NCBI GenBank assembly: GCA_033398695.1
Contig: CM065806.1
Span: forward strand, 37,659,001-37,723,000
Reading direction: 5' to 3'
DNA: 64,000 nt
DNA from: Orobanche coerulescens
Taxonomy: Eukaryota; Streptophyta; Magnoliopsida; Lamiales; Orobanchaceae
Below are positions 10,217-21,577 of the stretch, piece after piece. The position numbers and the translations under genes were made by a program. How positions within the stretch are numbered: position 1 is the first letter of the stretch; each line of letters opens with the position of its first letter. The notes below the pieces were generated by a model. It was not told where the DNA came from, did not search any database, and was given only the letters and a program-made list of their open reading frames with translations.

Positions 10217-12584
10217 GGGACGCCCGTCTTTCATTTCTCTTCAGCTTTCCACTTCGTTTTTCGTCTCCAAACTCTGAGAGAGGGAGATTTTAACTTTCCT
10301 AAGTCGATTATGAGGTTGGAAACATGGGATTGGAGCTTGGATATGGAGATATTGTTGATTCTTGAAGTGATTTGTTGTGTAATCCATCTTCTAAGAGGTA
10401 TGTTGGATAATCCTCCTTTTCATTTCGGATTTTTGATGTTGTTATTGATAAATGATTCATATGAAGATGATTAAGATGTTGTTGTTTCGATTCTTGAGGT
10501 TATATGAGGTGTATGTTGAAGGAAGATGATGATATGTTGGATTATGTCTTGATTATGTTGTTATGATTATGGAATCATAATATTCTTGATGTTCTTGGTA
10601 GTATTGCTTCGATTTTTGATGCTAAGAAGATCATATGTTGAAGAACATGATGATATACACCTTGATTTATGATTAAGGGTTGTTTAGATGTTAGAAAACA
10701 TCGGGTTATGTTGTTTTATGGATTGTGAACGTGAATTTGGATAATTCGTGTTCTTGAAGAACCCTTGGGTTACATGTTATGATTTTGGAAGGATTTCGGA
10801 TAATTTGGAATGTGATTATTCACGATAATAATCGGTAAATTGTTTTCTACGAATTTACAAGTATGAACAAGAAGGAGTTTTGTCTTCATATTTGGAGTTG
10901 AAGTTGGAATCGAATATGTTATAAAATCCTTAATGTCGAGATGAATTGATCATTGATTTGATGAATACGTTTTAAAGTGTTGGTGTTTTGGATATGAATA
11001 TGGAATATTCACATTTAGAACTAAGTTATGTATTTGGTACAATATTCGTATAGGAATACGAATATGATTTCGGATTTGATAAGTTTATGATTCACTTTTG
11101 AGTTTGAGAAACCATAGGTATTTAACAAGTGTTCAATTCGGATAATGGAATTATTTGAAACCTTTGGAATATGGTTATCTATAATGTTGAATTGATCGGA
11201 TTGTCCGGATTGATGATGATAATCGGTAATTGGATTTTATTATGATTATACAAGGAGGAAACTTGTAGTTGTTTTTAAGATTGAATTTGGAATCGGTAAT
11301 GTTAGACCCTTGTTGGTTTAAATAGATTATGGATATGATATTCGGATTGTGTAATCGTATTTTGGTTTTGAGTTCGTGTTTGATTGGTTTGGGTTGTTTG
11401 GATTTGTGCTTAATCGGGATATTGTAGAACCGTTGTTGATCGGTTATTGATTGTTATTTGTGATCATCGAGTTACGGCTTGTATCGTGGATATGGGTTCG
11501 TATTGGTTGAGTTGGATTATTTGGTATTATGTATATGATCGAGGTTTCGTTGAACCGTTGAGTTTGTTGGTTGAGTATGTCGGTTATTGATTTTTATCGA
11601 ATGTGTGTTAATCGGTTATTGCAATAGGTTGATATGTTTTGATCGTGGATTATGACCGTTGTGTTGCGGTTGAGGTCGAAGAGTTCGTATATTGCTTTGT
11701 TCGGGGCTGAAGAGCTCGTGGATGAAGGCAATGGATTTTGGTAACGACTTCGTGGTATCGGTATCGAGGCAAGTTTATACTTGTTCAGTTTATAATATTT
11801 GATGAATGGTTTCGTTTTCATTTCATTTATAATTCATATAGCAATGTTGTTAGAAAGGACTATTGTTGGTATTAATGGTTGAGTTGATCGTCTCATTGGG
11901 GGATGTTGAAGAATATTGTCTTCGGCTTTGAGGTAATTCTAGTATTATTCAGTTATGAGGATAATTGTTCTGAGGAATTATTGTATATATGTTGTACGTT
12001 GATGTTTCGTATGCTGGAATTCGTATTGATTACTTCGCTGAGGGATGATGATCCCAGGGCTGATTGTATTGAGATCATTGATCATGTTGATTATTTGTCG
12101 GGGATGGTGATCCCAGGATTATTGTCTTGAATATTGATTAGTCGTGTCGACTTTTCATTGTCAGTCTGTTGTTGTTCACTTCGGTGAGTCTTTTGATCCT
12201 TATTGGATATGTGTTTCTTTGAGTTTCGTTGTCATTTTGCATCGTGACACATCTGGAGTCATATCTGCGTGCCGATTGGTTATTGTGTAGGATTTTTAGC
12301 CGGGCACATGATGGTTATGTGTTGATATTTCCACATTGAACCGTGCACACGAGACGTAGTTCGTGAGGCTAATTAGGTACAAGACCACACGTGTATGTGA
12401 TCAATACCCGGGGTGGCTTGTGCACGGACACATTTCCGGATCGGGCGTACTATGACGTCCATCTTTGAGCCATATTGTTTGGTCGTTCATCCTCCATTTA
12501 TGGTTGGGTATGTTCGACGGTTTGTGACTGGTTGTTCATACGCACGAGGGGTATGTTCGACAGTCGGAGTTATTTCTTGAGATC

Positions 12585-12745
12585 CATTATTGTTGATCAT
12601 TTGGAGTTTACCTTGTTGATGGTATTCTCGGTTATTGTTGATCCTTTGTTGATCGTGTCGGAGTTATCATGTTGATGGTACTCTCGATTATCGTTGATCC
12701 TTTGTTGGTCGTATTGGAGTTATCATGTCGATGATATTCTCAGTT
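12585..12745. repeat. 57-bp tandem repeat, three diverged copies, in element E LTR
   Basis: GGAGTT...TTGATGGTA(T/C)TCTCG recurs at about 12603, 12660 and 12716. It is also present in the 3' LTR (about 17195-17355). It lies inside the predicted LTR intron. Confidence 0.7.
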
Positions 12746-13731
12746 GATGTATTGGTTGATCATTGTTATTGATCATATGAGCATTCGGACTGTACGTCGA
12801 TGTTTCGGGATTTGTATTCATTGTCATGTGGTATTTGATCTACAGATATGTTGGGTACTATTGGTTTATCCAGGTTGAGTTTTGATTGTGTAATCCGATG
12901 GACAGGATTTGGCACGGATGAATTATTTCATGATTATGAGTGATGATGATGTTTTGAGGACTTTTGATATTATTTGAATACAGTACAGTTGGTTGTGGTT
13001 GAGTTCATTTCGTCATTTGAGAATGCGAAATGTGGATTATGGTAAGGATTGGATTGTTATGGATTGGTAAGGTTATGTCGGTAAGATTACTTTGGTAGTA
13101 TTCTTACTATATTATGACATTGGTATGTAATTATGTATGATGATGTGATCGATATCATTATTGAGTATTGTGGCTGACCCCGTCGTGGGCTTTATTTTTA
13201 GGTACTCGGATATCGAGCTAGTAGCGGTCGTGAAGGGATGAGCTTCCCGATGTGATACTGGCGGTGGCATGTTTTTGAGTATTGAGTATTTATTTCTGGT
13301 TGTTTTATTTCCGCTGCAAATGTGTATTTTAAACTGTGTTTTTATCCGCTGCATGTGTATATTTCAAAATAGCTTTTCGGTATCTTTATCCGCTGCGTGT
13401 GTGTATTTTTTTATGGCCCTTTTGGCACTTTGCGAACTTGGGTTATTTTCGTCAAATGCTTTTCCCAATTATTTTATCGGTACGTTTAAGGGGTGGCTTA
13501 ACGTACACTTTGAACTGTCGAGATTTGGCATTTCGTCTTGTATTTTCAAATGGTATTCTATGACGGTATTTCAGAATTTTGTTTTTGAAAATATTTGAGT
13601 ATTTGCAAAATATTACCGTCATCAGCCTTTTGGCGTTTTTGAATTGGTGTTGTAAACGGTTTTTAGCCTGGTGGGTTCCCGCGCGGGACCCACGGCGCTG
13701 TAATATCCCGGACGGTTTTGGGGGTGTTACA

Positions 13732-14120
13732 GAAGATGGTATCGGAGCTTGGGTTTTGTGAAACCCAGGCGTGTGTGTTATGTGGCTCTACCGGTACGGT
13801 AGTAGCGTGATTTTTGAAAATGAGTTTTTCTGACTTTTGAGTCAAATCGATTTTTGGAGTTTCCAAAATTTTCGAGATTCTTTTCAAACTGCTATTTGTG
13901 ATATTGGTGTGCGTTGGTTGTGTTGAGACTTCGTATGGGAGTCGTGTGCTAGTATCACGGGAGATCATCGGCTTCACGCACCTGTAAGTATATTGGTTTG
14001 GTTATTTCGCTTGTGGCGACGCTTGATTGTTTTCATGATGAGTTGGAAGTTTTGGATTTATCTGTTGTTGGTGAAAGGTCGCAAGTTTCGAGGACGAAAC
14101 TTATTTTAAGGGGGGTAGTA
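13732..14120 (+). other. Element E internal region (389 bp): PBS, leader and PPT only
   Basis: PBS TGGTATCGGAGC lies at 13737-13748 (complementary to the initiator tRNA-Met 3' end as in other chromoviruses), six bases from the LTR. The polypurine tract TTTTAAGGGGGGTAGTA lies at 14104-14120, directly before the 3' LTR, preceded by TTTCGAGGACGAAACTT. No open reading frame of note lies in between. Confidence 0.9.
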
Positions 14121-17100
14121 TGTAATACCCGAATTTTCAATATAAATTTTTCGCGTTATTTTATCTGAGATATACTGTATAGTTTGGTATCTATACAGTA
14201 TGGATAAAATAAATTGAGAACCGAGACAGTTATACTGGTGTGATTATCGTTTTTGATTGTGAGATATATTCAGGATATGTTGTATCGGGTTGAACCGATT
14301 TGGATATCGTATACCGTATGAGAATATTTTGGGTTGAGTATATGTGTATTCAGTATGCCGTATGTTCGTATTTGTTACGTCAAGACGTTGGACGGAATTG
14401 CCGTAAATGGCTAAGTATGGAAGCCATTACGACGTTATGTGTTGAAGCTTACGACGTTAAATTGGTAGAGTTACGACGTTATGGCGAGACATTACGACGT
14501 AACATGGGAATCGACGATCGAGTCGTGGTCGGCGGTGGGACCCTCGTGGTGCTACCGCCGGAGGATGTGGACTGAAGTCAACCTCGCCATTACGTACGTT
14601 ATGTATGGCATATTACGACGTAATGTGGGTGTCTTGTAGCAAGACAACGTATGTATTACGTACGTTATGGTACAAGATTTACGTACGTAAGGAAGTACGC
14701 AAAATAGGTCAGTTAAATCTGGACTGAGTTACGTACGCTACCGAGGTCAGATAGCGTACGTAAGGGTGTATTACGTACGTTAACCAAGGAAGGTTACGTA
14801 CGTAACGAGCTGGATCGTTTTATAAGGGGACGCCCGTCTTTCATTTCTCTTCAGCTTTCCACTTCGTTTTTCGTCTCCAAACTCTGAGAGAGGGAGATTT
14901 TAACTTTCCTAAGTCGATTATGAGGTTGGAAACATGGGATTGGAGCTTGGATATGGAGATATTGTTGATTCTTGAAGTGATTTGTTGTGTAATCCATCTT
15001 CTAAGAGGTATGTTGGATAATCCTCCTTTTCATTTCGGATTTTTGATGTTGTTATTGATAAATGATTCATATGAAGATGATTAAGATGTTGTTGTTTCGA
15101 TTCTTGAGGTTATATGAGGTGTATGTTGAAGGAAGATGATGATATGTTGGATTATGTCTTGATTATGTTGTTATGATTATGGAATCATAATATTCTTGAT
15201 GTTCTTGGTAGTATTGCTTCGATTTTTGATGCTAAGAAGATCATATGTTGAAGAACATGATGATATACACCTTGATTTATGATTAAGGGTTGTTTAGATG
15301 TTAGAAAACATCGGGTTATGTTGTTTTATGGATTGTGAACGTGAATTTGGATAATTCGTGTTCTTGAAGAACCCTTGGGTTACATGTTATGATTTTGGAA
15401 GGATTTCGGATAATTTGGAATGTGATTATTCACGATAATAATCGGTAAATTGTTTTCTACGAATTTACAAGTATGAACAAGAAGGAGTTTTGTCTTCGTA
15501 TTTGGAGTTGAAGTTGGAATCGAATATGTTATAAAATCCTTAATGTCGAGATGAATTGATCATTGATTTGATGAATACGTTTTAAAGTGTTGGTGTTTTG
15601 GATATGAATATGGAATATTCACATTTAGAACTAAGTTATGTATTTGGTACAATATTCGTATAGGAATACGAATATGATTTCGGATTTGATAAGTTTATGA
15701 TTCACTTTTGAGTTTGAGAAATCATAGGTATTTAACAAGTGTTCAATTCGGATAATGGAATTATTTGAAACCTTTGGAATATGGTTATCTATAATGTTGA
15801 ATTGATCGGATTGTCCGGATTGATGATGATAATCGGTAATTGGATTTTATTATGATTATACAAGGAGGAAACTTGTAATTGTTTTTAAGATTGAATTTGG
15901 AATCGGTAATGTTAGACCCTTGTTGGTTTAAATAGATTATAGATATGATATTCGGATTGTGGAATCGTATTTTGGTTTTGAGTTCGTGTTTGATTGGTTT
16001 AGGTTGTTTGGATTTGTGTTTAATCGGGATATTGTAGAACCGTTGTTGATCGGTTATTGATTGTTATTTGTGATCATCGAGTTACGGCTTGTATCGTGGA
16101 TATGGGTTCGTATTGGTTGAGTTGGATTATTTGGTATTATGTATATGATCGAGGTTTCGTTGAACCGTTGAGTTTGTTGGTTGAGTATGTCGGTTATTGA
16201 TTTTTATCGAATGTGTGTTAATCGGTTATTGCAATAGGTTGATATGTTTTGATCGTGGATTATGACCGTTGTGTTGCGGTTGAGGGCGAAGAGTTCGTAT
16301 ATTGCTTTGTTCGGGGCTGAAGAGCTCGTGGATGAAGGCAATGGATTTTGGTAACGACTTCGTGGTATCGGTATCGAGGCAAGTTTATACTTGTTCAGTT
16401 TATAATATTTGATGAATGGTTTCGTTTTCATTTCATTTATAATTCATATAGCAATGTTGTTAGAAAGGACTATTGTTGGTATTAATGGTTGAGTTGATCG
16501 TCTCATTGGGGGATGTTGAAGAATATTGTCTTCGGCTTTGAGGTAATTCTAGTATTATTCAGTTATGAGGATAATTGTTCTGAGGAATTATTGTATATAT
16601 GTTGTACGTTGATGTTTCGTATGCTGGGATTCGTATTGATTACTTCGCTGAGGGATGATGATCCCAGGGATGATTGTATTGAGATCATTGATCATGTTGA
16701 TTATTTGTCGGGGATGGTGATCCCAGAATTATTGTCTTGAATATTGATTAGTCGTGTCGACTTTTCATTGTCAGTCTGTTGTTGTTCACTTCGGTGAGTC
16801 TTTTGATCCTTATTGGATATGTGTTTCTTTGAGTTTCGTTGTCATTTTGCATCGTGACACATCTGGAGTCATATCTGCGTGCCGATTGGTTATTGTGTAG
16901 GATTTTTAGCCGGGCACATGATGGTTATGTGTTGATATTTCCACATTGAACCGTGCACACGAGACGTAGTTCGTGAGGCTAATTAGGTACAAGACCACAC
17001 GTGTATGTGATCAATACCCGGGGTGGCTTGTGCACGGACACATTTCCGGATCGGGCGTACTATGACGTCCATCTTTGAGCCATATTGTTTGGTCGTTCAT

Positions 17101-18341
17101 CCTCCATTTATGGTTGGGTATGTTCGACGGTTTGTGACTGGTTGTTCATACGCCCGAGGGGTATGTTCGACAGTCGGAGTTATTTCTTGAGATCCATTAT
17201 TGTTGATCATTTGGAGTTTACCTTGTTGATGGTATTCTCGGTTATTGTTGATCCTTTGTTGATCGTGTCGGAGTTATCATGTTGATGGTACTCTCGATTA
17301 TCGTTGATCCTTTGTTGGTCGTATTGGAGTTATCATGTCGATGATATTCTCAGTTGATGTATTGGTTGATCATTGTTATTGATCATATGAGCATTCGGAC
17401 TGTACGTCGATGTTTCGGGATTTGTATTCATTGTCATGTGGTATTTGATCTACAGATATGTTGGGTACTATTGGTTTATCCAGGTTGAGTTTTGATTGTG
17501 TAATCCGATGGACAGGATTTGGCACGGATGAATTATTTCATGATTATGAGTGATGATGATGTTTTGAGGACTTTTGATATTATTTGAATACAGTACAGTT
17601 GGTTGTGGTTGAGTTCATTTCGTCATTTGAGAATGCGAAATGTGGATTATGGTAAGGATTGGATTGTTATGGATTGGTAAGGTTATGTCGGTAAGATTAC
17701 TTTGGTAGTATTCTTACTATATTATGACATTGGTATGTAATTATTTATGATGATGTGATCGATATCATTATTGAGTATTGTGGGACAATTGACCGTGGGC
17801 TTTATTTTTAGGTACTCGGATATCGAGCTAGTAGCGGTCGTGAAGGGATGAGCTTCCCGATGTGATACTGGCGGTGACATGTTTTTGAGTATTGAGTATT
17901 TATTTCTGGTTGTTTTATTTCCGCTGCAAATGTGTATTTTAAACTGTGTTTTTATCCGCTGCATGTGTATATTTCAAAATAGCTTTTCGGTATCTTTATC
18001 CGCTGCGTGTGTGTATTTTTTTATGGCCCTTTTGGCACTTTGCGAACTTGGGTTATTTTCGTCAAATGCTTTTCCCAATTATTTTATCGGTACGTTTAAG
18101 GGGTGGCTTAACGTACACTTTGAACTGTCGAGATTTGGCATTTCGTCTTGTATTTTCAAATGGTATTCTATGACGGTATTTCAGAATTTTGTTTTTGAAA
18201 ATATTTGAGTATTTGCAAAATATTACCGTCATCAGCCTTTTGGCGTTTTTGAATTGGTGTTGTAAATGGTTTTTAGCCTGGTGGGTTCCGGCGCGGGACC
18301 CACGGCGCTGTAATATCCCGGACGGTTTTGGGGGTGTTACA
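14121..18341 (+). repeat. Element E 3' LTR (4221 bp)
   Basis: It is nearly identical to 9502-13731 from about 10030 onward. The first ~500 bp, including the palindrome cluster at 14375-14808, hold many small indels and substitutions relative to the 5' copy. TATA is at about 14818-14826. The GC-donor-like GAG|GCAAGTT is at 16376-16384. The branch region at about 17780 is also altered (TTGACC in place of CTGACC). Confidence 0.9.
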
Positions 18342-18847
18342 TCCACCAGTCTAACACAAGAGAACACCCCTCGAACTAACCGTCTCGGTTAACAAGGAAA
18401 CAATTATTAACAACAAGAACATAAAACAACACGTCCGGTACAACCGGCATAATAAACATCAACCGACAAGTATAGTAACTCCAACGAAGTCCAAACACAA
18501 CCAGAAAGGAAAAGCCTAAGTACTCGCGAGTACAATCTATAAGTTTAGAAATATAGGAAACAACCATATCGAATTAGACCAAGGAAATAAGACGACCCAA
18601 ATGCACATGTCAACGACCCTGGCCGACATCCTCGTACTGTCCCGGTGCTCGCTCGTCTGGATAACCATAACCTGAAATCCATAACAAGAATTTTCCCGAC
18701 ACGGGTCCCCAAAGGGGTTAGCAATTACGCTAGTGCAAGTAATCAAGGCAAACCAATCGCTTACACATTTCATAGTACATGCACCAATATCATTTCAAAA
18801 ACCAAAACTAGACATGTCCTTTCCGGAAACAAACAGTCAAACAATTT

Positions 18848-19012
18848 GCCTTGGGAACAGAGTAATATCATAGATTCCCGCACGAGGCCTCTAAGGACCC
18901 TCCCGCGCTGGCTATATTATAAAACAAAACACGCACATGCATCGCCTTTGGAACAGAGTAATATCATAGATTCCCGCACGAGGCCTCTAAGGACCCTCCC
19001 GCACTGGCTAGC
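18848..19012. repeat. 96-bp-period tandem duplication in element D LTR
   Basis: GGAACAGAGTAATATCATAG followed by CCCGCACGAGGCCTCTAAGG occurs twice, starting near 18855 and 18951. The same pair occurs in the right LTR (25990-26155). Confidence 0.9.
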
Positions 19013-19682
19013 TAAACAAACTCATGAATCGAGGACTCAACCCTTTCGATTCCCTCCTTGATCCCGTCGGACGAACACGAGGTGAGCAAATCACACACAA
19101 AATACATTACCATTCCACGTTAAGCATAAAGGTTTCCAAAAATACTTGCCTTGAATTATTGACGACGCGAAGAACGGAAAGGAAAGTCACCGACGAACGC
19201 TAGGAACCAATGAAACCGAACCTAACGATTCGAAGAATACAACCCAACCATTTCTAAATGAATACGGAATTGGAATACACCCGAAAACCCGCCTACGATT
19301 CATGTATATTCGTATATAAACAACAACGAGGGCGGACCACAACCAAACCCTCTCGATTCCGTAAAAATCACGAAATATACCATGAATCCGTAGGGAAACT
19401 AAGAATACCAACACGATTAATCATATTCATCATGAATCCATCAACAAAATGGAACGGATCGGAAGGAAATCCCGAAACCCCCAATTTATCGAAAAGTAGG
19501 GTTCTAAGAGATTTACCTTGGATTAGGGTGAAATATTCGTGTTGATGTTGTTATAATACTCCAAGAACTCAAGAAAGATGTTGGATGAGATGATTGGAGG
19601 AAGAAATCGCCAAGAAAATCGCCTTGGAATCGCCTTCGCCGCGGAGAGAGGAAGAAATGAGGAATTATGATTATCTCGGTCA

Positions 19683-19709
19683 ACTCCCTGGTTTATATAG
19701 CCAGGGAGT
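19683..19709 (-). promoter_or_regulatory. Element D LTR TATA box in the loop of a perfect 9-bp inverted repeat
   Basis: ACTCCCTGG (19683-19691) and CCAGGGAGT (19701-19709) are exact inverse complements around TTTATATAG, which is CTATATAAA on the minus strand. The same structure is in the right LTR at 26828-26854. It directly adjoins the palindrome cluster. Confidence 0.75.
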
Positions 19710-20245
19710 GTTAGCGCACGCTAAAACCTCAAGGTTAGCGTGCGCTAACGGGATAAAATTCCAATCCCTACCGTTAGCGTCCCAGTCCAGTAGCCAGATT
19801 TTTGGCCATTAGCGTGCGCTACCATACAAGCGTAGCGTGCGCTAATAACCTCTCGGTAGCGCGCGCTATCGACCAATAGCGTGCGCTACCTGGACATCAG
19901 TCGAGTCCAGTGACAAACTGTCCAGAACCCACCTGATCTGTTAGCGTGCGCTACCATACAAGCGTAGCGTGCGCTAACTGGCACCTGACCGGGTTCAGTA
20001 GTAAACTATCCAGTACTGGACACTCACGCTAGCGCACGCTACCGGGCATCATCAGCGTGCGCTAGCCTCTCGACATTAGCGTGCGCTAGCATACGTAGCG
20101 TACGCTAATACGCTAGTCCGTATACCGAAAACAAAGATCGCCACTCCTGTGGCTACTTGCTAGCGCGCCATTTAAACAAACAAGCGCGTGCGCTACTAAG
20201 GGGCCCCTAGCGTGCGCTATGCAGAAAAATAGCGTGCGCTAGGTA
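19708..20245. promoter_or_regulatory. Cluster of TTAGCGTGCGCTAA palindromes, element D left LTR
   Basis: About fifteen copies of (T)TAGCGYRCGCTA(A) occupy ~540 bp just upstream (minus sense) of the TATA box, for example near 19710, 19734, 19809, 19832, 19876, 19940, 20086 and 20225. The right LTR has the same array at 26853-27388. Confidence 0.8.
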
Positions 20246-20486
20246 TGAAACATGAACGGTTCAAAACACCGGAAGGTGGACGAAACATCCAACGGAACCT
20301 CTCAACGGGCATCATAACATAGAATGGATCCACGGCAGCCCCGAAACGGCGGTTCCGCACAACAGTAACGGGGATAAAATCCATAGATAATAGAAAAGAT
20401 ACACTGAAAGATACACGGGGGTCACTACTATCGGGAAATACGCCGAAAAAGAAAAATACAAGGGGAAGAAAAATGCGGATATTACA

Positions 20487-20504
20487 TTCTACCCCTCTAA
20501 AAAC
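20487..20504 (-). other. Element D polypurine tract
   Basis: On the minus strand TTTTTAGAGGGGTAGAA directly precedes the 3' LTR. It is the plus-strand primer for reverse transcription. Confidence 0.8.
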
Positions 20505-20521
20505 AAGTTTCGTCCCGAAAC

Positions 20522-21565
20522 TTAAGAAACAAACAACTCAGGGTATCTAGCACGCATGTTCTCCTCCGTCTCCCAAGTTGCCTCCTCGACACCGTGTCTC
20601 GACCACTGCACCTTGACCAAAGGGATGGTCTTATGCCTCAGTCGTTTCTCCCGATGCTCTAAAATCTTCAAAGGACGCTCCTCAAAAGTAATATCCTCGG
20701 CAACGTCAATCTCCCCATAGTCGATGATGTGACTAGGATCCGGGACATATTTCCTCAGCTGGGAAACATGGAAAACGCTATGAACATGACTCAGGGCCGG
20801 GGGTAACGCCAAATGGTATGCTAACCCACCGACTCGCTCGAGAATCTCGAAGGGTCCAATAAATCTCGGACTCAACTTCCCCTTCTTCCCGAAACGGAAA
20901 ACTCCTCTCGTCGGCGACACCTTCAGCAAAACGTGGTCTCCCACCTCGAATTCTAAAGGTCGACGACGGACATCGGCATATGACTTCTGTCGACTCTGGG
21001 CAGTCAACATCCGTTCTCGAATTAATTCTATCTTCCGCCTCGTCTCTAAAACGACATCCGGTTCGGTCCCGACCAAATCGGACGCCTCATTCCAACAAAT
21101 CGGCGATCGACATCGCCGCCCATAAAGTGCCTCATACGGTGCCATCCGAATCGACGCGTGCCAACTATTGTTGTACGTGAATTCGATCAATGGCAAATGC
21201 TCCTCCCAGTCGCTACTCCAATCGAGGGCACAAGCACGCAACATGTCCTCGAATGTCTGGATAGTGCGTTCCGACTGTCCATCTGACTGGGGATGAAAAG
21301 AGGTACTCAAATGCAAACGGGTACCTAACGCCTTATGCACCGCCTGCCAAAAGTGCGATACAAAACGGCCATCACGATCTGAAACGATAGACTTCGGAGT
21401 ATCGTGAAGTCTCACAATCTGCGCGATAAACACACGAGCCAATTTCTCCGGGCCCCAAGTGTCCTTGATGCCCAGAAAATGTGCCGACTTGGTCAGACGA
21501 TCAACAACCACCCATACCATATTCATGCCCGACCTCGATCTTGGCAAACTCGTAACAAAATCCAT
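20522..21565 (-). pseudogene. Element D pol: integrase catalytic core and chromodomain
   Basis: The piece is 347 aa. It carries the integrase DDE triad: D22 (VVDRLTK), D63 (SDRDGRF) and E99 (QSERTIQ), with the D-35-E spacing intact. It continues through the GPY/F-like KLSPRFIGPFEILERVG to a C-terminal chromodomain-like segment from about residue 290 (EERPLKILE, VKVQWSRHGVEEATWETE, YPELF). The chromodomain is thought to steer integration to heterochromatin in this lineage. It is in frame with the upstream RT piece; a single TGA in place of the conserved Trp (EWKWED) separates them, so the listed start Met is internal. It would be functional only as part of the polyprotein. Confidence 0.9.
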
Positions 21566-21577
21566 CGATATATCTTC

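Larger units (their letters stand above)
9502..13731 (+). repeat. Element E 5' LTR (4230 bp)
   Basis: It begins TGTAATACCCGAATTTTC and ends GGGGGTGTTACA, immediately followed by the PBS. It contains a palindrome cluster (9755-10195), TATA (10208-10216), a GT donor after CTAAGAG (10398), GAG|GCAAGTTTA (11769), tandem repeats (12585-12745), a CTGAC branch-like site (13174) and a TTTTTAG acceptor (13201). Open frames inside it repeat unchanged in the 3' LTR copy and show no protein-family features. I read it as non-coding. Confidence 0.9.
9502..18341 (+). mobile_element. Element E: LTR retrotransposon with giant LTRs and a 389-bp internal region
   Basis: It is bounded by TGTAATACCC at 9502 and GGGGGTGTTACA at 18341, with the 5-bp target duplication TCCAC (9497-9501 and 18342-18346). 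The two LTRs are 4230 and 4221 bp. Between them lie only 389 bp, consisting of a PBS, a short leader and a gypsy-type polypurine tract. There is no gag or pol, so mobilisation would depend on proteins of an autonomous chromovirus. The LTR ends, PBS and the 'cgaggacgaaactt' tract before the PPT match the chromoviruses in this window, so E is a derivative of that group and not a TRIM of unrelated origin. It inserted into D's LTR after D had landed. Confidence 0.92.
18347..20486 (-). repeat. Element D left (3') LTR, main piece
   Basis: Together with 9440-9501 this makes a ~2.2-kb LTR collinear with 25430-27632. Read on the minus strand it holds the palindrome cluster (19708-20245), TATA at 19692-19700, a GT donor (19515-19516), AAG|GCAAGT (donor GC at 19148-19149), a tandem duplication (18848-19012), CTAAC (18717-18721) and a TTTCAG acceptor (18672-18673). 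Confidence 0.92.

Noticed and set aside
11594..12675. Several 66-75-aa frames duplicated 4.6 kb apart
   Set aside because: Duplicated as part of the E LTR pair, without domain content. They overlap the predicted LTR intron.
13269..13598. 109-aa and 75-aa hydrophobic frames repeated at 13.3 and 17.9 kb
   Set aside because: They are identical because they lie in the two LTRs of element E. T-rich LTR sequence translates to hydrophobic residues. No gene evidence.
18645..19061. 138-aa frame duplicated at 25790
   Set aside because: It lies in the tandem-duplicated part of the D LTRs. Its repeated peptide reflects the 96-bp DNA duplication.
19708..20245. Possible ParB/origin iteron-like array
   Set aside because: The context is an LTR promoter in a eukaryotic retrotransposon, with no replicon genes.
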